From positions 63,301,686 to 63,365,685 of the forward strand of contig OX392529.1 of NCBI GenBank assembly GCA_947623455.1: a stretch of DNA of 64,000 nucleotides, read 5' to 3'. The notes under the pieces were generated by a model. The model worked only from the letters and a program-made list of their open reading frames with translations, searched no databases and had not been told where the DNA came from. Positions 54,601 to 63,600 of the stretch are shown here, piece after piece. The DNA is from Mimachlamys varia (taxonomy: Eukaryota; Mollusca; Bivalvia; Pectinida; Pectinidae). Both the position numbers and the translations under genes were made by a program. Positions within the stretch are counted from its first letter, which is position 1. Each line of letters opens with the position of its first letter.

Positions 54601-57600
54601 GTATTACATGTGTTTTGGGAATTAAACAGAACTTATTTATGTATTTGGTCGGAAAGTGCAGAACTAAATAAAAAAATAGAATAGACAGGATATTAACATA
54701 CATATATGCCTGTGAACCATGCAATACAATTATGTATATCCTACCATAAAAAAACCAGGTTTGTGAAAAGGTCTGTGTTTTATTATCTGAGACTTAACAT
54801 ACATATATGTGTGGTCCTTACAGTCTTAACCTGTAAAATATACTTACTGATCAGCTGCTGTAACCTGTAAAATATACTTACTGATCAGCTGCTGTAACCT
54901 GTAAAATATCCTCACTGATCAGCTGTCGTAACCTGTAAAATATACTTACTGATCAGCTGCTGTAACCAGTAAAATATCCTCACTGATCAGCTGTCGTAAC
55001 CTGTAAAATATCCTTACTGATCAGCTTCTGTAACCTGTAAAATATGCTTACTGATCAGCTGCTGTAACCTGTAAAATATCCTCACTGATCAGCTGTCGTA
55101 ACCTGTAAAATATACTCACTGATCAGCTGTCGTAACCTGTAAAATATCCTTACTGATCAGCTGCTGTAACCTGTAAAATATACTTACTGATCAGCTGCTG
55201 TAACCTGTAAAATATACTCACTGATCAGCTGTCGTAACCTGTAAAATATACTTACTGATCAGCTGCTGTAACCTGTAAAATATCCTTACTGATCAGCTGC
55301 TGTAGCCTGTAAAATATACTTACTGATCAGCTGCTGTAATCTGTAAAACCTGTAAAATATACTTACTGATCAGCTGCTGTAACCTGTAAAACCTGTAAAA
55401 TATACTTACTGATCAGCTGCTGTAATCTGTAAAATATACTTACTGATCAGCTGCTGTAATCTGTAAAACCTGTAAAATATACTTACTGATCAGCTGCTGT
55501 AACCTGTAAAACCTGTAAAATATACTTACTGATCAGCTGCTGTAATTTGTAAAATATACTTACTGATCAGCTGCTGTAATCTGTAAAACCTGTAAAATAT
55601 ACTTACTGATCAGCTGCTGTAATCTGTAAAACCTGTAAAATATACTTACTGATCAGCTGCTGTAATCTGTAAAACCGGTAAAATATACTTACTGATCAGC
55701 TGCTGTAATCTGTAAAACCGGTAAAATATACTTACTGATCAGCTGCTGTAATCTGTAAAACCGGTAAAATATACTTACTGATCAGCTGCTGTAATCTGTA
55801 AAACCTGTAAAATATACTTACTGACAAGAAATTAGTTCACTGCAAAGTACTCGTCATATACCTTTTTGTTGGCTACCATTGAATATACTAAATTTGTCGA
55901 AGTAGGAAAATTGGACTTTATATCGATAGGTAGAACAGATATAAAAATGTTAATTCATTCTTGTTTAATAGTAATTAAAATATTACTGTTTTGAAATTTA
56001 AAAAAGTCTTACATAAATTCTGTTTAGATATTAGATGAGAAAGTCACATGGAAGAGGGAGTCTAAAGTTGGATCAATGGAAAACGCCCACCATGTACCTG
56101 GTGGTGGGAATCAAAGAGTAGGCATTAGCTTTTATCAGTAAACAGTGATGATTAAATTGTTTTCAAATTGGATGATCAATTGTAATCTGACCTCAGGTCA
56201 GCTTGTGCCCATGAAAAGTGCTAGACTGTCTAACAGCACAGGGAAAGTAGTCCGAAGGGTTCTGACTATACCTGGTCTGCTTAATATTGAGATTGGATCT
56301 CGATTGAATTACTTTCATGCAGAAAAAATAAGAAATTCAAGATGTAATTGCCAAAAATTGAGTAATTAAAATCACTACGATGTGCCTTGATGAAGATATA
56401 ATGTACTGTTGATGAAGATAATGATGATTGATCGTTCAGACTGAAATTAGTTATGAAAAATGTTAATTATGTTATAACTATCTATTGGACGAGAGAAGTA
56501 CTAGAATTTATTGTTCTTAAACTTAAATGATGTGTGTTGGTCCTGTTTAGATATTAAACGAGCGAGTTTCATGGAACACAGACTCAAAAATAGGTTCTCT
56601 GGAAAACGCTCGCCATGTACCAGGAGGTGGGAATGCTCAAGTAAGGTTGTGTGACGTGTCAGTAACTGATAATAATATAAAAGGCGTTAACATGGTGATG
56701 TGTTTTCACAATCTTAAACAGTTTGAAGTGATTTAATTAGGAAACAAGATCAGTTTTTTTATCTCTATCTTATCTGTAACTCTGTATTTTGGAAATTAAA
56801 AAAGACAGTTAACTTTATATAACTAGGTAAAAATAGATAAAAATGATATAATATATATTAATTCTTATTCAAATGTAACAGACATTTTACTGTAATTCAA
56901 GTTCAAAATCTTTCTTCTGAAACCCTATTCGATCTGTTTAGATATTAGATGAGAAAGTCACATGGAAGAGGGAGTCTAAAGTTGGATCAATGGAAAACAC
57001 CCACCATGTACCTGGTGGTGGGAATCAAAGAGTAGGCATTAGTTTTTATCAGTAAACAGTGATGATTAAATTGTTTACAAAACGGATGTAATATCATATA
57101 GGTTTAATGACATTTGCAGGTGTCTGTCTTTCTAAGAGAGCCTCAAAAATATAATACACTTTTGGGAAAAACAAATTGGAGATATTTTCTTTTAAATAAA
57201 CTGTGAAAAATTAAGTCTGTAGAAATTGTATACAAAGTACCTTGAGGAGGGAATTCCCATAAGTGGGCATGTTTATTAGCATTTAACTCTTTTTGTTGTT
57301 GTTTCCAACAGTTCTATGCTTCAGTATGGTTAATAAAAACACTTAACAATAAAGCCATTAATTATTAAAACAAAAATGATATACCTGAACTTGTTTCTAG
57401 ATAGTAAATGAACGAGTTTCATGGAACACGGACTCAAAAATAGGTTCTCTGGAAAACACTCGCCATGTACCAGGAGGTGGAAATGCTCAAGTAAGGTTGA
57501 GTGACGTGTCAGTTACTGATAATAATATAAATGGCTTTACTTTTCGTAATCAGTTTTTCTCAATCTTTTAACAGTTTGAACTGATTATATTAGAAAATTA

Positions 57601-60600
57601 ATCCCTTAATTATCTAAAGTCTGTGTTTTGAGAATTAGAAAAAATATATAACTGTATTCATGTTTTTGATTGGAAAGTGAAGAAATGAATAGAAAATTAG
57701 AAATAAACAGGATATTAACATGTGTTTGTGACAGGTCATACATGTTAATATTACCATAAACATAATATATTGATGTACAAACTGGTGTTTGTCTGTGTTT
57801 TGAGAATTAAAAAAAAATATATAACTGTGTATTCATGTTTTTGATTGGAAAAAAACTAGAATGATATCTCTTAATTATTCTGGTCCTTTTTAGATAGTAA
57901 ATGAGCGAGTTTCATGGAACACTGACTCAAAAATAGGTTCTCTGGAAAATGCTCGCCATGTACCAGGAGGTGGGAATGCTCAAGTAAGGTTGAGTGACGT
58001 GTCAGTAACTAAAAATAATATAAATGGCTTTGCTTTTCGTGATCAATTTTTCTCAATCTTTAACAGTTTGAACTGATTATATATAAAAAATAAAAGAAGT
58101 TACTAATCCCTTTATTATCTAAAGTCTGTGTTTTGAGAATTAGAAAAAAATATATAACTGTGTATTCATGTTTTTGATTGGAAAGTGAAGAAATGAATAG
58201 AAAATTAGAAATAAACAGGATATCAACATGTGTTTGTGACAGGTCATACATGATAATATTACCATAAACATAATATATTGATGTACAAACTGGTAGTTAT
58301 CTTTTATTCTGGTCATTTTTAGATAGTAAATGAGCGAGTTTCATGGAACACAGACTCAAAAATAGGTTCTCTGGAAAATGCTCGCCATGTACCAGGAGGT
58401 GGGAATGCTCAAGTAAGGTTGAGTGACGTGTCAGTAACTGAAAATAATATAAATGGCTTTACTTTTCGTGATCAATTTTTCTCAATCTTTTAACAGTTTG
58501 AACTGATTATAAGAAAATGAAAGAAGTTACTAATCCCATTATTATCTAAAGTCTGTGTTTTGAGAATTAGAAAAAAATATATAACTGTGTATTCATGTTT
58601 TTGATTGGAAAAAAACTAGAATGATATCTCTTAATTATTCTGGTCCTTTTTAGATAGTAAATGAGCGAGTTTCATGGAACACAGACTCAAAAATAGGTTC
58701 TCTGGAAAATGCTCGCCATGTACCAGGAGGTGGGAATGCTCAAGTAAGGTTGATGATTGATCAATATACTCAAAGAACTAAAAGCTATAGAATAATGATA
58801 ATTGACCACTGTTTGCATAAAGTGATATAAAGTAGAGAAAATGATATACATCTTCAGATTTCCTGGGCCTCTTGTTTATTGTGTTACATTAAATTGTAGA
58901 ATTATCTGAGAAAAGATGGTAAATATTAAGGAATCGTAGCAAGTGAAAGAAAAAGAGTATAATTCTTATAACTAGAATGATATCTCTTATTCTGGTCCTT
59001 TTAAGATAGTAAATGAGCGAGTTTCATGGAACACAGACTCAAAAATAGGTTCTCTGGAAAACGCTCGCCATGTACCAGGAGGTGGGAATGCTCAAGTAAG
59101 GTTGAGTGACGTGTCAGTAACTAAAAATAATATAAATGGCTTTACTTTTCGTGATCAGTTTTTCTCAATCTTTCAACAGTTTGAACTGATTATATTAGAA
59201 AATAAAAGAAGTTACTAATCCCTTTATTATCTAAAGTCTGTGTTTTGGGAATTAGAACAAATATATAACTGTGTATTCATGATTTTGATTGGAAAGTGAA
59301 GAAATGAATATAAATTAGGAAAAAACAGGATATTATCATGTGTTTGTGACAGGTCATACATGTTTATCTTACCATAAACATAATATATTGATGTACAAAC
59401 TTCAATGGTTACCTGTGTCTTGGTCTTTTCTAGATAGTAAATGAGCGAGTTTCATGGAACACAGACTCAAAAATAGGTTCTCTGGAAAACGCTCGCCATG
59501 TACCAGGAGGTGGGAATGCTCAAGTAAGGTTGATGATTAATCAATATATTCAAAGAACTAAAAGCTTTAGAATAATGATAATTGACCATTGTTTACATAA
59601 AGTGCTAAAAAGTAGAGAAAATGATATACATCTTCAGATTTCCTGGGTCTCTTGTTTAATGTGTTACATTAAATTGTAGAATTATTCTGAGAATAGATGG
59701 TGAATATTGAGGAACTGTAGGAAGTGAAAGAAAAAGAGTATAACTCTTCTAACTAGAATGTTACCTTTTATTCTGGTCCTTTTTAGATAGTAAATGAACG
59801 AGTTTCATGGAACACTGACTCAAAAATAGGTTCTCTGGAAAACGCTCGCCATGTACCAGGAGGTGGGAATGCTCAAGTAAGGTTGATGTTGAGTCTAAAT
59901 ACTCAAAGAATCAAATGTTCTAGATGAGTGATAATCATGGGCCTATTGTTAAATGCTTAGCAATATTAGTATTTTATTGCATTAAAATGTAGAATTATAA
60001 TAAAAAAGGGTAAATATAAGAGAACTTAAGCAAGGTAAAGAAAATATTATACTATATATTGATATACAAACTAGATTTAAATCCTTCATTCTGGCTCTTT
60101 TTAGATAGTAAATGAGCGAGTTTCATGGAACACAGACTCAAAAATAGGTTCTCTGGAAAATGCTCGCCATGTACCAGGAGGTGGGAATGCTCAAGTAAGG
60201 TTGAGTGACGTGTCAGTAACTGATAATAATATAAATGGCTTTACTTTTCGTGATCAGTTTTTCTATATCTTTAACAGTTTGAACTGATTTTATATAAAAA
60301 ATAAAAGAATCTACTAATCCCTTTATTATCTAAAGTTTGTTTTTTGGGAATTAGAACATTTTATATAACTGTGTATTCATGTTTTTGATTGGAAAGTGAA
60401 GAAATGAATATAAATTAGGAAAAAACAGGATATTACCATGTGTTTGTGACAGGTCATACATGTTTATCTTACCATAAACATAACATATTGATGTACAAAC
60501 TTCAATGGTTACCTGTGTCTTGGTCCATTTTAGATAGTAAATGAGCGAGTTTCATGGAACACAGACTCAAAAATAGGTTCTCTGGAAAATGCTCGCCATG

Positions 60601-63600
60601 TACCAGGAGGTGGAAATGCTCAAGTAAGGTTGAGTGACGTGTCAGTAACAAATAAATTGACATTGTGATCAATCAATTTTGTGTATAGTGTTTGTTTTAA
60701 CTTATTGTGTCTATATGATTAGTAATCATTCCACATATTTTCACTATATATAGTGTATATTATTTTTTTTGCATTTAAGCTGTTTTCTGTTTTAGGACCA
60801 TGCTAGAATATTTTCTATTTTTACATTGTTCGATTAATTATGCGTTATTTAGTTAAATCAAACAGTTTTTATCTGCAAATCAAGTGTTGATAAAGATAAA
60901 TTTGATGTCACAATAGAGATAGATTATAAACACTACTATAGAAAACATTGTTACAGATTCCTGATGTTTACCTTAGCAACACATTAGAATGGAAAGATAA
61001 AAATCAAATATAAATATAAAACAAATAATAACTGACTTTATTTACGATAAATTTATTTAGATATTGAATGAACCTGTCACATGGAAAACAGAATCAAAGA
61101 TAAAATCTCTGGAGAACACACACCATGTACCAGGGGGTGGCCATGCTAAAGTGAGCTTCACTCTGATAGCCAGCTCTATCTTATACTGTCAATGATATTC
61201 ATATATAAATGATTTTCAAATAAAATTTCACATATGAAGTGATTATACTTATTTTAATATCCTTCAGTGTTGTAATATTATCATTTGATTTTGATAAATG
61301 CAAATTAAAAAAAAAAAAATTGATTTAAAAGAAAAACTAAAAAACAAGGATTATCTGTATATGATTTTGATTTAAAAAAAAAAGAAAATGAAAGTTTCAT
61401 CTTTATATCTATATCTATTTAGATCTCTCATGAAAAAGTGACTTGGAAGAAACAATCTAAAATTAGGTCGGTGATCCACGAGAACGCCCACCATGTACCC
61501 GGAGGTGGGGAGGTGGAAGTAAGCCTGGTTTACATGTTTTTATATATAAAAAAAAAAAATGCTGTTTAAAAGTTCTTATTATTTTCTAAAAAGGACTTTA
61601 AATTTTTACCAATAAGTGACGATTTATTAATCACCATGATTTATATCTCGGGTTTCACTTTGTCAATATTTGTGAAGATTTCGCTTTTTGGCTGATAAAA
61701 AGACCAGATATATGCAGATTTCATACTTTGACTGGTAATATGAGAACATTTTCCTCTTATTTCATATGTAGGTTCCTCTTTGTTCTTAGATATATTTGTC
61801 ACATTTTAAAATTCAACTTAGAAAAACAAAATGGCCGCTGGTCTGTACCACTATATTTATGGACAAGTAGCAGACATCAGGTCTTTAACAAATTTCAAAT
61901 GTATATAAACAAAATATAAATCTAAAAGAATTTGTATTATATTACTTTATATCTGTATGTTCCTTTAGATCCCTCATGAAAAAGTGACCTGGAAGAAAAA
62001 ATCTAAAATTAGATCCGTGATCCATGAGAATGCCAACCATGTACCCGGAGGTGGTGCGGTAGAAGTAAGGGGTTTGATAAAGTTTTACTGTTAAGGAGAA
62101 CACAACAGACTGTCTTATTATCATTTATCTCTTTATTTAAAACACTCTTCATTTGAAAAAACAAGATGGTGCTATAATAGTTGAAATATACCATGGTTAC
62201 TATGAAATATACCATGGTTGCTATGAAATATACCATGGTTACTATGAAATATACCATGGTTGCTATGAAATATACCATGGTTACTATGAAATATACCATG
62301 GTTACTATGAAATATACCATGGTTACTATGAAATATACCATGGTTGCTATGAAATATACCATGGTTGCTATGAAATATACCATGGTTACTATGAAATATA
62401 CCATGGTTACTATGAAATATACCATGGTTACTATGAAATATACCATGGTTACTATGAAATATACCATGGTTACTATGTTACTATGAAATATACCATGGTT
62501 ACTATGAAATATACCATGGTTACTATGAAATATACCATGGTTACTATGAAATATACCATGGTTACTATGAATTACTATGTTACTATGAAATATACCATGG
62601 TTACTATGAAATATACCATGGTTACTATGAAATATACCATGGTTACTATGAAATATACCATGGTTACTATGTTACTATGAAATATACCATGGTTACTATG
62701 AAATATACCATGGTTACTATGAAATATACCATGGTTACTATGAAATATACCATGGTTACTATGAAATATACCATGGTTACTATGAAATATACCATGGTTA
62801 CTATGAAATATACCATGGTTACTATAGATAGGAATGAAGCATCATTGACTTCATTCATTTCATTTTGGCAATATTAATCTTAAATTATATATATTTTATG
62901 TAACCTTTAATATCACTTTTTCTCGAATATTTATTTTTAAGTCTTAACAAAACACCAAATCATAAAATCAAATTTGAGGCTTTCAAAAGTTGTGTGTCCT
63001 TTAAAATCTTGTTACACGTACGTCTGTAGATCACAAATGAGAAAGTGGCCTGGAAGAATGAGTCTAAAATCAAAGCTGTGATACACGAGAATGCCGACCA
63101 TGTACCGGGAGGAGGACATGTAGAAGTATGGAAAGTTGACTGGTGTTAACATTACAGCTAATGATGTTAATGTTACATTTAATGATGTAAACAATTAATA
63201 ATGTCAACATTACAATCAATGATGTTCACATTTAATGATGTTCACATTAAATGTTCACATTTAATGATGTTCACATTTAATGATGTTCACATTACAATCA
63301 ATTATGTTAACTATTGATGAGGTCAACATCACAATTATTGATGTTTACAATAAATTATGTTAACTATTAATGATGTCAACATTTAATGATGTTAACATTA
63401 CAATCAATGATGTTCACATTTAACGATGTTAACATTTAACGATGTTAACATTTAACGATGTTAACATTTAATGATGTTAACATTACAATCAATGATGTTT
63501 ACAATTAATGATGTTAACTATTGATGAGGTCAGCATCATAATCATTGATGTTTACAATAAAATATGTTAACTATTAATGATTTCAACATCACAATTATTG

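Noticed and set aside
62009..62877. YHGYYEI / MKYTMVT / VYFIVTM frames
   Set aside because: 21-bp satellite open on both strands; lies within an intron.
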